Numbered from the stretch's first letter, positions 13,296 to 19,574 are shown. The stretch is 21,659 bases of DNA from Nanobdellota archaeon (GCA_030640565.1 DAOWJD010000009.1:1-21659); one strand, 5' to 3'. The notes: generated by a model not told the origin, from the sequence alone. Numbers and translations are program-made.

Positions 13296-13378
13296 CCTCC
13301 AGAAAGGGTATTTAAGGGTTTTGGGTTGTGGAGACATAGATGAAATTGCTAAGAGAGGAATACTCTATCTGGGTGTTG
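13290..13378 (+). repeat. Family 1 dispersed repeat, copy 6, with hairpin tail
   Basis: AAATAACCTC + CAGAAAGGGTATTTAAGGG + TTTTGGGTTGTGG. The tail 13334-13376 matches 3981-4023 except at two positions and folds the same way (ACATAGAT/ATCT-GG-GTGT outer stem, AGAG/CTCT inner stem). Confidence 0.8.
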
Positions 13379-13380
13379 GA

Positions 13381-13422
13381 TAGTTAAACAAAATATTTTA
13401 AAGAGAAAAAATCATTTAACTA
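13381..13422. promoter_or_regulatory. Promoter and inverted repeat of the fusion gene
   Basis: TAGTTAAA (13381-13388) and TTTAACTA (13415-13422) are perfect inverted 8-mers that bracket the TATA-like ATATTTTAAAG (13392-13402). The ATG follows at 13425, so a bound repressor would cover TATA and start. Confidence 0.5.
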
Positions 13423-13424
13423 TA

Positions 13425-14642
13425 ATGGATTTGACTAAATTTTTTGAACAATCTTTTGAAAAAAATGAAAATTTTTTAGATGCAATAAGTATTGTTAGAC
13501 AAAACTCCGATGGAGGAAAAACTTGGGTAGTTGGGGGGCTTGTATTTAGAAACATTGTAGGAGCACTAGATCCCACTAATCAAGAGAATATTTTTGATTT
13601 TGACTTTATAATTGAAAAAGAAATAAACAAGGGGAAGTTAATTGTTCCTAAAGGATGGGGTTTAATTGAAACCCATTTTGGAGACCCCCGGTTAGTAAAA
13701 GGTAACATGCAAATTGATATATGGTCTTTAAACAAGGCTATAGATCCTGGGGATAAAGGAGCTATAGAAAATATGACAACTAATGAAAAATTAGAAAGTT
13801 ATTTTAGAAGGGTTCCACTTACAATCCAAGCAATAGCTTATGATGTTGAAAATAAAAAGATAATTGGAGAAAAAGGAATAAAAGCAATAAAAGATAAATT
13901 AATAGAAGTAAACAAACCTGAAGAATGTTTAAGCTTTTGTAAGGCGAGAAAAATATCTGTACGCAATTTTATATCTAAAAAAGCTAAGGATCTTAATTTT
14001 AAAGCAATTTATCCAAGTTTTTCTGGATTATTAGATAAAGAAACAGAAGAGTTTTATGATCTTTATGCAGAAGATTATGAAAAAGAAAGAGGAGGAGATT
14101 TTAGTTCTTTTATGCAAAAAAACCTATCTGAAGAGGTAGATTTCTTTCTTCAAGAATTAAAGGGGAAAAAAATATTGGATATTGGAAGTGGAACTGGGAG
14201 AGATGCATTATTTTTAAAAAAACAAGGATTGGAACCAACTTGTATAGATATATCTTCTGCAATGGTTGAGATCTGCAAGCAAAAGGGGTTGGAAGCTTAT
14301 AGAAAAGACATAGAAGATTTAGATTTTGAAGAAGTTTCTTTTGATGGGGTTTGGGCTTATACTTCACTATTACATATTCCAAAAAAAAGAATTTATAATT
14401 CCTTAGCTAGGATCAGGGAGATTCTAAAGGAAGATGGCTTATTGTTTTTGGGGATGGTAGAAGGAGAAGGAGAAAAAATTCATCAGAGTCCAAATAAAAG
14501 TGAGAAGAGAAGATTTTTTGCTCTGTATAGCGATTCTGAAGTAAGAGAAATTTTGAAAGATTATTTTGATATTTTGAAATATAAGAGATTTCAAGTCTCT
14601 GAGAAAGAAACATATTTAGTTTATGTTTGTAAGAAAATTTAA
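13425..14642 (+). CDS. Fusion of a CCA-adding/poly(A)-polymerase-like head and a SAM methyltransferase
   Basis: A 405-aa two-domain protein. Residues 1-170 resemble the head of class II CCA-adding enzymes/poly(A) polymerases: V-V-G-G37-G38-L-V-F-R42-N-I-V-G, then I-F-D58-F-D60-F-I-I (the D-x-D metal pair), Q-I-D98-I-W, and P-L-T-I-Q-A-I-A-Y-D (131-140) with G-I-K-A-I-K-D-K-L-I (151-160), equivalent to the family's F-T-I-N-A-L-A-Y...G-G-L-x-D-L-K. Residues 205-405 are a class I methyltransferase: motif I I-L-D-I-G-S-G-T-G-R (250-259), acidic T-C-I-D-I-S (272-277), F-D-G-V-W-A (307-312). The CCA enzyme's tail domains are absent. Archaeal CCA enzymes are class I, so this is not the housekeeping enzyme. 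The fusion suggests sequential nucleotidyl and methyl transfer on one substrate, perhaps RNA. Target unknown. Confidence 0.75.
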   Translation: MDLTKFFEQSFEKNENFLDAISIVRQNSDGGKTWVVGGLVFRNIVGALDPTNQENIFDFDFIIEKEINKGKLIVPKGWGLIETHFGDPRLVKGNMQIDIWSLNKAIDPGDKGAIENMTTNEKLESYFRRVPLTIQAIAYDVENKKIIGEKGIKAIKDKLIEVNKPEECLSFCKARKISVRNFISKKAKDLNFKAIYPSFSGLLDKETEEFYDLYAEDYEKERGGDFSSFMQKNLSEEVDFFLQELKGKKILDIGSGTGRDALFLKKQGLEPTCIDISSAMVEICKQKGLEAYRKDIEDLDFEEVSFDGVWAYTSLLHIPKKRIYNSLARIREILKEDGLLFLGMVEGEGEKIHQSPNKSEKRRFFALYSDSEVREILKDYFDILKYKRFQVSEKETYLVYVCKKI

Positions 14643-14688
14643 CTCCCTGTTTGAGCATATTATGGAAAAACTTATACACCCACGCCGA
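14639..14688 (+). repeat. Family 1 repeat, long-form 5' part (interrupted)
   Basis: AACTCCCTGTTTGAGCATAT...CTTATACACCCACGCCGA matches 5174-5222 at nearly every base, including its start directly at the upstream gene's stop codon. The CAGAAAGGG part is missing here and reappears at 14877-14924. Confidence 0.75.
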
Positions 14689-14718
14689 ACGTGTACGGGG
14701 AGTAGAGTGGATTATTTT

Positions 14719-14880
14719 TTACATAAAAACACATTTTGGAGGATTAAAAGCTACAACTTCTTTTTGAAGTGATATCTCTAAAATTCTATTTTCTGGGAAA
14801 GCTTCCGCAATATTTCTTAGAATTTGTCTTAGATCATAAGGGTTATCAATAAATACACCAAATTCAATAAAAGAATCGCC
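14719..14880 (-). pseudogene. Remnant of a protein-coding gene inside an interrupted repeat
   Basis: A 53-codon minus-strand frame (G-D-S-F-I-E-F-G-V-F-I-D-N-P-Y-D-L-R-Q-I...N-P-P-K-C-V-F-M-stop) has normal coding character but no start codon: the 5' side runs into the CCCACGCCGAG repeat. The family is not recognised. It is the C-terminal end of a gene whose start has been lost, and it is flanked on both sides by CCCACGCCGA (14679-14688 and 14879-14888). Confidence 0.5.
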
Positions 14881-14924
14881 CACGCCGAGTGTGATCTTCC
14901 AGAAAGGGTATTTAAGGGTTTTTG
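14877..14924 (+). repeat. Family 1 dispersed repeat, copy 7
   Basis: CGCCCACGCCGAGTGTGATCTTC followed by CAGAAAGGGTATTTAAGGG and T5GG; GGG follows at 14932-14934. It lies 21 bp from the stop of the convergent 288-aa gene. Confidence 0.8.
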
Positions 14925-14944
14925 GTTTGATAGGGAAGATTCTG

Positions 14945-15811
14945 TTAACTTAATTGGTCTTTTAATTTTTCTTCGTATTCTCTCTGATCTTGTTCTAACT
15001 CTTCCTTAATAGTATATAATTTTACTTCCTTTATTGGATTTGTTTTTAAAATTAATTCTCCTTTAATACCTTTGGAATCAAGCTCTTCCGAATGTATTTC
15101 ATATTTTAATTTGAATTCCCCTTTTTTATTAGTGGAAATATAAACTTCATCAAATTGTATATAATCTGGGTGTAGTGATTCGTTGCACAATAATCTTAAA
15201 TGATTTCTTTCTTGAAAATATATTCCAAGAGTTCTCTCACGAGGGAAATTGATTGGAACTAAGAAATTGTTTTGTTGAGGAAGATCTTCTATTAACGTTA
15301 AATTCGCTGGAAAATAAATATCCACCCTTACATTTGTAGCTTTAAAATTCCCCTCATTATGAAGTTCAAATTTTACTGGAAGAAATGCTTCATGAATTTC
15401 ATTTATTATGGGATTCTTTTCAAATAATCCCCCAGTTAATCTATAAAGAACATTAGGATTAGTTATTCTCTTAACTCCCAAGGATTCATCTAATTTTCTC
15501 TCGAAAATCTTATTTTTAAGAATAAATTTATTTTTATTGTTTTCAAAACTAAGTCTTAATTTTGGTTTTTTATTTTCATATTCATTTATTTTGTCCTTGA
15601 GCTTTTCCTGTTCTTCTATTTCATCTTTCCAAATAATATAACTTGCTACAAAAAACAAAATTAAAAAGATAATTAAACTGGATTGCCAAGAAAGTATTAT
15701 CTCTGGGAATCCCAAGTAAAAATTAAATGTTCCAAAAATAGAAGGGATAATTGACAATAGTATCCACCATTTTGAAGATAATTTTTTAAAGTAAATAAAA
15801 ACCTTTTTCAT
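14945..15811 (-). CDS. Two-span membrane protein with coiled coil and Ig-like domain
   Basis: A 288-aa protein of unknown function. Two membrane helices (about 15-33 and 43-61: W-W-I-L-L-S-I-I-P-S-I-F-G and S-S-L-I-I-F-L-I-L-F-F-V-A-S-Y-I-I) precede a charged coil (E-I-E-E-Q-E-K-L-K-D-K-I-N-E-Y-E-N-K). A beta-rich domain with V-K-F-E-L-H-N-E-G-N-F-K-A-T-N-V-R-V-D-I-Y-F-P (145-167) follows, the pattern of CARDB/Ig-like folds, and a charged helical C-terminus. The membrane topology probably leaves the large part in the cytoplasm. Such membrane proteins are common in defence islands but function is unproven. Its ATG directly follows the AbrB stop codon with no gap, so they form an operon. Confidence 0.7.
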   Translation of the reverse strand: MKKVFIYFKKLSSKWWILLSIIPSIFGTFNFYLGFPEIILSWQSSLIIFLILFFVASYIIWKDEIEEQEKLKDKINEYENKKPKLRLSFENNKNKFILKNKIFERKLDESLGVKRITNPNVLYRLTGGLFEKNPIINEIHEAFLPVKFELHNEGNFKATNVRVDIYFPANLTLIEDLPQQNNFLVPINFPRERTLGIYFQERNHLRLLCNESLHPDYIQFDEVYISTNKKGEFKLKYEIHSEELDSKGIKGELILKTNPIKEVKLYTIKEELEQDQREYEEKLKDQLS

Positions 15812-15988
15812 TTATTTCTCTCCATTTTGATCCTTCCCAACAACCAACCTACCACCTTTAACATCAGCTTTTAATTCATCACCAGCTTTAAACCCAAGTT
15901 TTTTGATGATTTTTGAAGGTAAAACTATTACATACTTATAATATTTCTTTTTACCAATTATCTTAGACAACTGCTTTTGAAGTTTCAT
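15812..15988 (-). CDS. AbrB/SpoVT-type DNA-binding protein
   Basis: A 58-aa protein: Y-Y-K-Y-V-I-V-L-P-S-K-I-I-K-K-L-G-F-K-A-G-D-E-L-K-A-D-V-K-G-G-R-L-V-V, the swapped-hairpin AbrB fold with the hallmark L-P-x-x-I-x-K-x-L-G-x-x-x-G-D. These dimers act as transcriptional repressors or antitoxins. It heads the operon with the 288-aa membrane protein, whose ATG abuts this stop. The TATA box ATTTAAATA lies at about 16007-16015. Three GGTACCGA copies in the divergent region are likely binding sites for this or another regulator. Confidence 0.8.
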   Translation of the reverse strand: MKLQKQLSKIIGKKKYYKYVIVLPSKIIKKLGFKAGDELKADVKGGRLVVGKDQNGEK

Positions 15989-16022
15989 AATTAAATTAAT
16001 AAAATATCTTATTTAAATTTTT

Positions 16023-16086
16023 GGTACCGATACTATTTTTAAGTTACGATTGGGGTACCGAAAGATATATAAGTAATAGGTACCGA
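16023..16086. promoter_or_regulatory. Three GGTACCGA sites in a divergent promoter region
   Basis: Same-orientation GGTACCGA copies at 16023-16030, 16054-16061 and 16079-16086, each with the palindromic core GGTACC, span both promoters: the minus-strand TATA near 16010 (AbrB) and the plus-strand ATATATAAG at 16064-16072 (small membrane gene). Confidence 0.65.
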
Positions 16087-16094
16087 ATTACATC

Positions 16095-16226
16095 ATGCTC
16101 TGCTACCACAAAGAATATTTTGCATTAGGATTAGTCGGTGCTTTGTTCATAGTTGCTATTCTTCATCTCTTTGAGGATGTTATTTTGGGATGGTTGGAGA
16201 GGATTAGAGGGTTTTGGTTGGAATGA
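16095..16226 (+). CDS. 43-aa single-span membrane protein
   Basis: Frame M-L-C-Y-H-K-E-Y-F-A-L-G-L-V-G-A-L-F-I-V-A-I-L-H-L-F-E-D-V-I-L-G-W-L-E-R-I-R-G-F-W-L-E. Residues 8-26 are one membrane helix, and the tail is amphipathic and aromatic. ATATATAAG lies about 25 bp before the ATG, and one GGTACCGA site lies between them. Its 3' end overlaps the convergent HEPN gene by 23 bp. Size and layout recall small membrane toxins of type I or II systems, but no family is recognised. Confidence 0.55.
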   Translation: MLCYHKEYFALGLVGALFIVAILHLFEDVILGWLERIRGFWLE

Positions 16227-16734
16227 ATTTAAAGCATTCATCTAAACATTCTTTCTGTAAATCATATATTTTATCGTAATGTTTGATTAAAAAATAATCT
16301 TTTGTATATTTAGTAAGGGGATTATATTCTCCCATAGGGTATCTTGCTGAACTTGCATGGGACGATAAGATTTGTTGTAAGAGAAAATTTATAGTAGTAA
16401 TCCTACCCGCCTTCAAATTTAACCTGCTAGAGTCTATTTTAGATAAAAGAGATTCGATTGCTTTTATAGAGGCTAAAAAGGTTATTTCATTATCTATAGG
16501 GATATTTTCTAAAATTTTAGTTTTTTCTTTTGTATCTTTGTCCACGATATCTTTGTAAATATCTAGAGTCCGATGACCATATTTAAAAATTCCCGTAATT
16601 CCTTTAGTAGTTTTTTCTATACTTTGTTGTAGAAAGAAAATAGATTGGGGGTACTTCCCATGTAAATAGAGTACTTTAGAGGATTCTAAATCTTCTAAGG
16701 ACATTCTCAAATAATTTTCATTTTCTTTTTTCAT
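16204..16734 (-). CDS. HEPN-domain protein
   Basis: A 176-aa helical protein with Y-L-R-M-S-L-E-D-L-E-S-S-K-V-L-Y-L-H-G-K-Y-P-Q-S-I-F-F-L-Q-Q-S-I-E-K-T-T-K-G-I (8-45), the helical-pair signature of HEPN proteins, and S-S-A-R-Y-P (131-136) towards the C-terminus, as in many PF05168-type members. HEPN proteins are often RNases in toxin-antitoxin, CRISPR and abortive-infection systems. The classical R-x4-6-H pair is not evident, so this copy may be inactive, use other residues, or serve as a partner. The start overlaps the upstream membrane gene by ATGA, indicating coupled expression. Confidence 0.7.
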   Translation of the reverse strand: MKKENENYLRMSLEDLESSKVLYLHGKYPQSIFFLQQSIEKTTKGITGIFKYGHRTLDIYKDIVDKDTKEKTKILENIPIDNEITFLASIKAIESLLSKIDSSRLNLKAGRITTINFLLQQILSSHASSARYPMGEYNPLTKYTKDYFLIKHYDKIYDLQKECLDECFKFIPTKTL

Positions 16735-17180
16735 TTTTTCATTTTTTTAACTGATCTGATCTGCCAAACAATAGCTACTAAGATAATTAAAATAATAACA
16801 ATCAATATCCATGCCGAACCCGCAAATCCTGCAATTTCTTCTCCTTCTTCCTCTCCTTCATACACACACTCTTCTATAGAAGTTAACATTTCTTTAGCAA
16901 GAGAATGATTATAAGCGATAAAAATAGAGGTTCTTGCCTCGTTAAGCAATTTTTTATTTTTTAAACGAATTGATTGGTTTATACATTCATTTACATCTCT
17001 TTCGAGTGTTTCATAGAATTTCACGATTTTATTAAATTCTGATTGAGATTCTTCAAGTTCAATTTGTTTTTCAGTTAAATCTGCTATGTCGTTTTGTTGA
17101 TTATAACTAACAATTGCAACTATAATCGAAACCACCAAAGCTAAAATACTTATAAAAATTATCCACTCTGTTTTATCCAT
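16731..17180 (-). CDS. Membrane coiled-coil protein with two spans, partner of HEPN
   Basis: A 149-aa protein starting M-D-K-T-E-W-I-I-F-I-S-I-L-A-L-V-V-S-I-I-V-A-I-V (first span, about 6-23), then a heptad-like coil (D-L-T-E-K-Q-I-E-L-E-E-S-Q-S-E-F-N-K-I-V-K-F-Y-E-T-L-E), an acidic stretch Y-E-G-E-E-E-G-E-E and a second span (W-I-L-I-V-I-I-L-I-I-L-V-A-I-V) with a basic tail. C66 and C105 sit in the loop. A GTG at 17196-17198 would extend it, but the ATG at 17178-17180 fits the repeated promoter element and has GGGAGG before it. It overlaps the HEPN start by 4 bp. Confidence 0.7.
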   Translation of the reverse strand: MDKTEWIIFISILALVVSIIVAIVSYNQQNDIADLTEKQIELEESQSEFNKIVKFYETLERDVNECINQSIRLKNKKLLNEARTSIFIAYNHSLAKEMLTSIEECVYEGEEEGEEIAGFAGSAWILIVIILIILVAIVWQIRSVKKMKK

Positions 17181-17187
17181 AACCTCC

Positions 17188-17209
17188 CTAAGAACCACAC
17201 AATTTTAAA
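17188..17209 (-). promoter_or_regulatory. Promoter element repeated at two genes, copy 1
   Basis: The minus strand reads TTTAAAATTGTGTGGTTCTTAG, matching the element at 18079-18100 at 20 of 22 positions. The TATA part overlaps the stop codon of the methyltransferase gene, so the membrane/HEPN pair has its own promoter inside that gene's end. Confidence 0.6.
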
Positions 17210-18071
17210 CTTTGCTAACTACTATAATACTTTGAGGGGTATTAACATCTCTATTTTTCGGAAAACCAATATATCTTTTCTTGATTAATTTAAATCCTAT
17301 TTCTTCAAAAAGTTTTTGCCAATCTTCAAGAGTTCTATATGTGAAAGGAAGTGGTATTTTATCTCTTCTCTCAAGAACACGATTAGCAGTCCAGTCAAGT
17401 ATGGACATAACATTATTTTTTTCATCTAAATTAAGTTTATTAAAGGAGTCATAAACTCCAATATCTTCTTGAGGTCGCATTTTAACAGAAAAAGAATCTT
17501 CCAATACAACTATAGTTACTTTATCAAGAATAGAATGAATCTCCCCCAAATATCTCTCTTGTTCCTTAAAATCCATATGGTGTAATGCCCAAGTAAAAAT
17601 AATTGTTTCTGGTTTTGTTTCTTTTAAAAATTCTCTAAATTCTTTTTCCTTTACTATTTTAAAACTTACACTTCTTTCTTTGAATTTATCCCATTCTGGA
17701 TATGAATCAATGTCAATTCCAATAATTTGGTCAAATCTTTTGCTTTGTGCTAGTTTATGTGCTAGAATTCCTGTTCCACATCCAATGTCGACCACCTTCT
17801 TTGAGCTTGGGACATAAGGAATAACCTGATTTTCAAAATATATCGGAACTATTTTTTGAAAAAATCCTATAGAATTAACTTTATGTAATTCTTTAGAATT
17901 CCTTAGCTGAAAACCAGTAAAATCATATTTTTCAAATTCCTTTATTAGATCCTGAATAAGTTCTTTAGAATATCCTATACCTTTAAGGCTAGTTTTCAAA
18001 TTACTAATAACAAAAGATTTAACTTTTTTATTTTCTAACATTCTTTTGATTATTTTAAATTCTTCATTCAT
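17205..18071 (-). CDS. Class I SAM-dependent methyltransferase
   Basis: A 288-aa protein. Residues 1-85 are a helical N-terminal region. Motif I is K-V-V-D-I-G-C-G-T-G-I (92-102); the following strand has I-I-G-I-D-I-D-S (116-123) with the SAM-ribose acidic residues; a later strand T-I-I-F-T-W-A-L-H-H-M-D follows. The C-terminal half contains the end strand Q-S-I-I-V-V-S-K. The substrate is not apparent; the layout resembles small-molecule or RNA methyltransferases rather than DNA modification enzymes (no N-P-P-Y motif). It is transcribed before the membrane coiled-coil and HEPN genes and shares their promoter element, which suggests one functional cassette. Confidence 0.8.
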   Translation of the reverse strand: MNEEFKIIKRMLENKKVKSFVISNLKTSLKGIGYSKELIQDLIKEFEKYDFTGFQLRNSKELHKVNSIGFFQKIVPIYFENQVIPYVPSSKKVVDIGCGTGILAHKLAQSKRFDQIIGIDIDSYPEWDKFKERSVSFKIVKEKEFREFLKETKPETIIFTWALHHMDFKEQERYLGEIHSILDKVTIVVLEDSFSVKMRPQEDIGVYDSFNKLNLDEKNNVMSILDWTANRVLERRDKIPLPFTYRTLEDWQKLFEEIGFKLIKKRYIGFPKNRDVNTPQSIIVVSKV

Positions 18072-18078
18072 AAATCCT

Positions 18079-18100
18079 CTAAGAACAACACAATTTTATA
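18079..18100 (-). promoter_or_regulatory. Promoter element repeated at two genes, copy 2
   Basis: The minus strand reads TATAAAATTGTGTTGTTCTTAG, ending 8 bp before the methyltransferase ATG (18069-18071). TATAAAA is 26 bp from the start codon. Confidence 0.6.
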
Positions 18101-18143
18101 TCTTTCTAAAAGTGTTTAATCCCATAGAAAAAATACTAGTATC

Positions 18144-18455
18144 CTACATTCCTAAACATCCTAAATATGAATGTCTATCTAGAAGCCAAGTCGCTCCAGC
18201 ATAATATGCTATTCCAAAGTCTTTAAAACCAACATATATAAGAGCTATTGTAGGTATATCTCTGAAACATTCCACCATAATTCCCATTTTTCTTCTTCCC
18301 TTATAATCTTTCTGGAGCTCCTCTTTTGTCATTTGCTCCTCTTTTGTTCTTACTCCTTTTCGTTGAAAAAATTCAGACCACAAATTTCCCGCATTCATCC
18401 CAAGACCCCCTGGTAAGAAGGATGTTAATTTTGGAAGTATTTTTTCTATTCCCAT
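18144..18455 (-). CDS. Hypothetical protein of 103 aa with hydrophobic C-terminal half
   Basis: No family recognised. The N-terminal part is amphipathic (M-G-I-E-K-I-L-P-K-L-T-S-F-L-P-G-G-L-G-M), the middle is strongly charged (R-T-K-E-E-Q-M-T-K-E-E-L-Q-K-D-Y-K-G-R-R-K), and I-P-T-I-A-L-I-Y-V-G-F-K-D-F-G-I-A-Y-Y-A-G-A (67-88) could be one or two short membrane segments. The start is preceded by an A/T-rich region with possible TATA at about 18475-18485. It does not overlap its neighbours. Confidence 0.5.
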   Translation of the reverse strand: MGIEKILPKLTSFLPGGLGMNAGNLWSEFFQRKGVRTKEEQMTKEELQKDYKGRRKMGIMVECFRDIPTIALIYVGFKDFGIAYYAGATWLLDRHSYLGCLGM

Positions 18456-18618
18456 TTTAAATTTTTCTCAAAATAAATCTGTGTTTTCATCTCTTAATTA
18501 ATTAAAAAGCATTTAAAAGAATTATTATCTTTGAAAGAATACTTTTATCCAATAACCTTCCCAAACCAACAAACTCCCCAACAACAATCCTTAAAAACCA
18601 ACCAATTATTAGAATTAA
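18456..18618. other. Divergent intergenic region with C/A-rich block and TATA
   Basis: CCCAAACCAACAAACTCCCC (18557-18576), followed by CCTTAAAAACC (18589-18599, TATA-like, 25 bp before the ATG at 18619), loosely resembles family 2 repeats: same CCAAACC start and C-run, but without TGCATCATCCC. No RNA gene is seen. Confidence 0.4.
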
Positions 18619-18894
18619 ATGAAATCAGAAACCAGAGAAAAAGCCAATAAAGCCTTTCGTTCTCTTTTGGAAAACCAATTTTCAAAAGATTTAGACTTCG
18701 TAAGCGAACTTACTGCTGTTCACGAATCTAAAAGAACCCCTGAACAAAACGGAGCAATTATTTCATTAGGTGGCAAATACTCTCGAGGAGGAAAATGCTC
18801 AAGTCTTTTCTTTTCGCGTGTTTCTGAAAAATTAAAGAAAGAATATAAGATTATTCATGATGAAATTTGTATGACTCTTTATGGGCCTTCTTAG
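18619..18894 (+). CDS. Hypothetical protein of 91 aa
   Basis: No family recognised. Charged, soluble, probably alpha-helical at both ends with a central Gly/Ser-rich turn (S-L-G-G-K-Y-S-R-G-G-K-C-S-S-L-F-F-S-R). The TATA box CTTAAAAA is about 25 bp upstream, so the message is leaderless. It stands between the divergent region and the MNT gene and is followed within 8 bp by a family 2 repeat. Confidence 0.55.
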   Translation: MKSETREKANKAFRSLLENQFSKDLDFVSELTAVHESKRTPEQNGAIISLGGKYSRGGKCSSLFFSRVSEKLKKEYKIIHDEICMTLYGPS

Positions 18895-18902
18895 TAACTC
18901 CC

Positions 18903-18936
18903 CCAAACCACCAACCCCCCTGCATCATCCCGGAGG
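18903..18936 (+). repeat. Family 2 dispersed repeat, copy 1
   Basis: CCAAACCACCAACCCCCC then TGCATCATCCCGGAGG, 32/34 identical to 20058-20091. It lies about 30 bp before the TATA box (ATTTAAAAAC, 18967-18976) of the MNT gene. Confidence 0.8.
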
Positions 18937-18989
18937 AAAAGCGTGTCGCAGTTAAAACAGCCAAACATTTAAAAACATCTGGTTCATAA

Positions 18990-19574
18990 ATGATACATAT
19001 GGTTCATAATAGAAACAGTAATAAAAACAACAATATAGGGCTAGAGATAATGCTGGTTTTAATTAAAGGAAAATCCCATTTAAGGGAGATAGCAAGAACC
19101 CTTAAAAAGCCTCATGCAACTGTTTTAAGAAAGCTGAACGATTTAGTGAACATGCAGATTTTAGATTACAAAATAGAAGGCAGGAACAAAGTATTTTTTA
19201 TTAAAAATAACCTAAACTCAAAGAACTATGTTTACTCTGCTGAAATTTACAAACTATCAAAGCTCATAGAAAAACATCCAGAGCTTGGAGTAATTTTTGA
19301 AGATATAAAAAAGAGTTTGCCAAAACTAATGATTATTTTATTTGGAAGTTATGCAAAAGGAATTGAAAAACGAGAAAGCGATATTGATATTTATATTGAA
19401 ACAGCAAATAACTCTATAAAAGAAAAAATAAAAGGCATAAACTCAAAGATTAACGCAAAAATAGGAAAATTTGATACAAATTCGCTTTTGATAAAAGAAA
19501 TTATTAAAAATCACGTAATCTTAAGGGGGGCGGAGCAATTTTATGAAAAAAGCAGATTTTTTGAGAAAACTTAG
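18990..19574 (+). CDS. MNT-type nucleotidyltransferase with N-terminal winged helix (antitoxin side of MNT-HEPN)
   Basis: A 194-aa protein. Residues 15-75 are a winged helix (I-M-L-V-L-I-K-G-K-S-H-L-R-E-I-A-R-T-L-K-K-P-H-A-T-V-L-R-K-L-N-D-L). Residues 110-190 hold a minimal nucleotidyltransferase with L-F-G-S-Y-A-K-G (116-123) and E-S-D-I-D-I-Y-I-E (128-136), the G-S-x-x-x-G...D-x-D metal site. In MNT-HEPN systems this protein adenylylates and silences the HEPN toxin. The in-frame ATG at 18999 is an alternative start; GGTTCATAA is repeated at 18980 and 19000. The last 32 bp overlap the HEPN gene. Confidence 0.85.
   Translation: MIHMVHNRNSNKNNNIGLEIMLVLIKGKSHLREIARTLKKPHATVLRKLNDLVNMQILDYKIEGRNKVFFIKNNLNSKNYVYSAEIYKLSKLIEKHPELGVIFEDIKKSLPKLMIILFGSYAKGIEKRESDIDIYIETANNSIKEKIKGINSKINAKIGKFDTNSLLIKEIIKNHVILRGAEQFYEKSRFFEKT

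Noticed and set aside
13192..13383. Plus-strand frame covering the end of the 136-aa gene and the repeat
   Set aside because: Its second half is read from a family 1 repeat and matches no protein pattern.
14110..14382. Minus-strand frame inside the fusion gene
   Set aside because: It is antisense to the methyltransferase motifs, with no support of its own.
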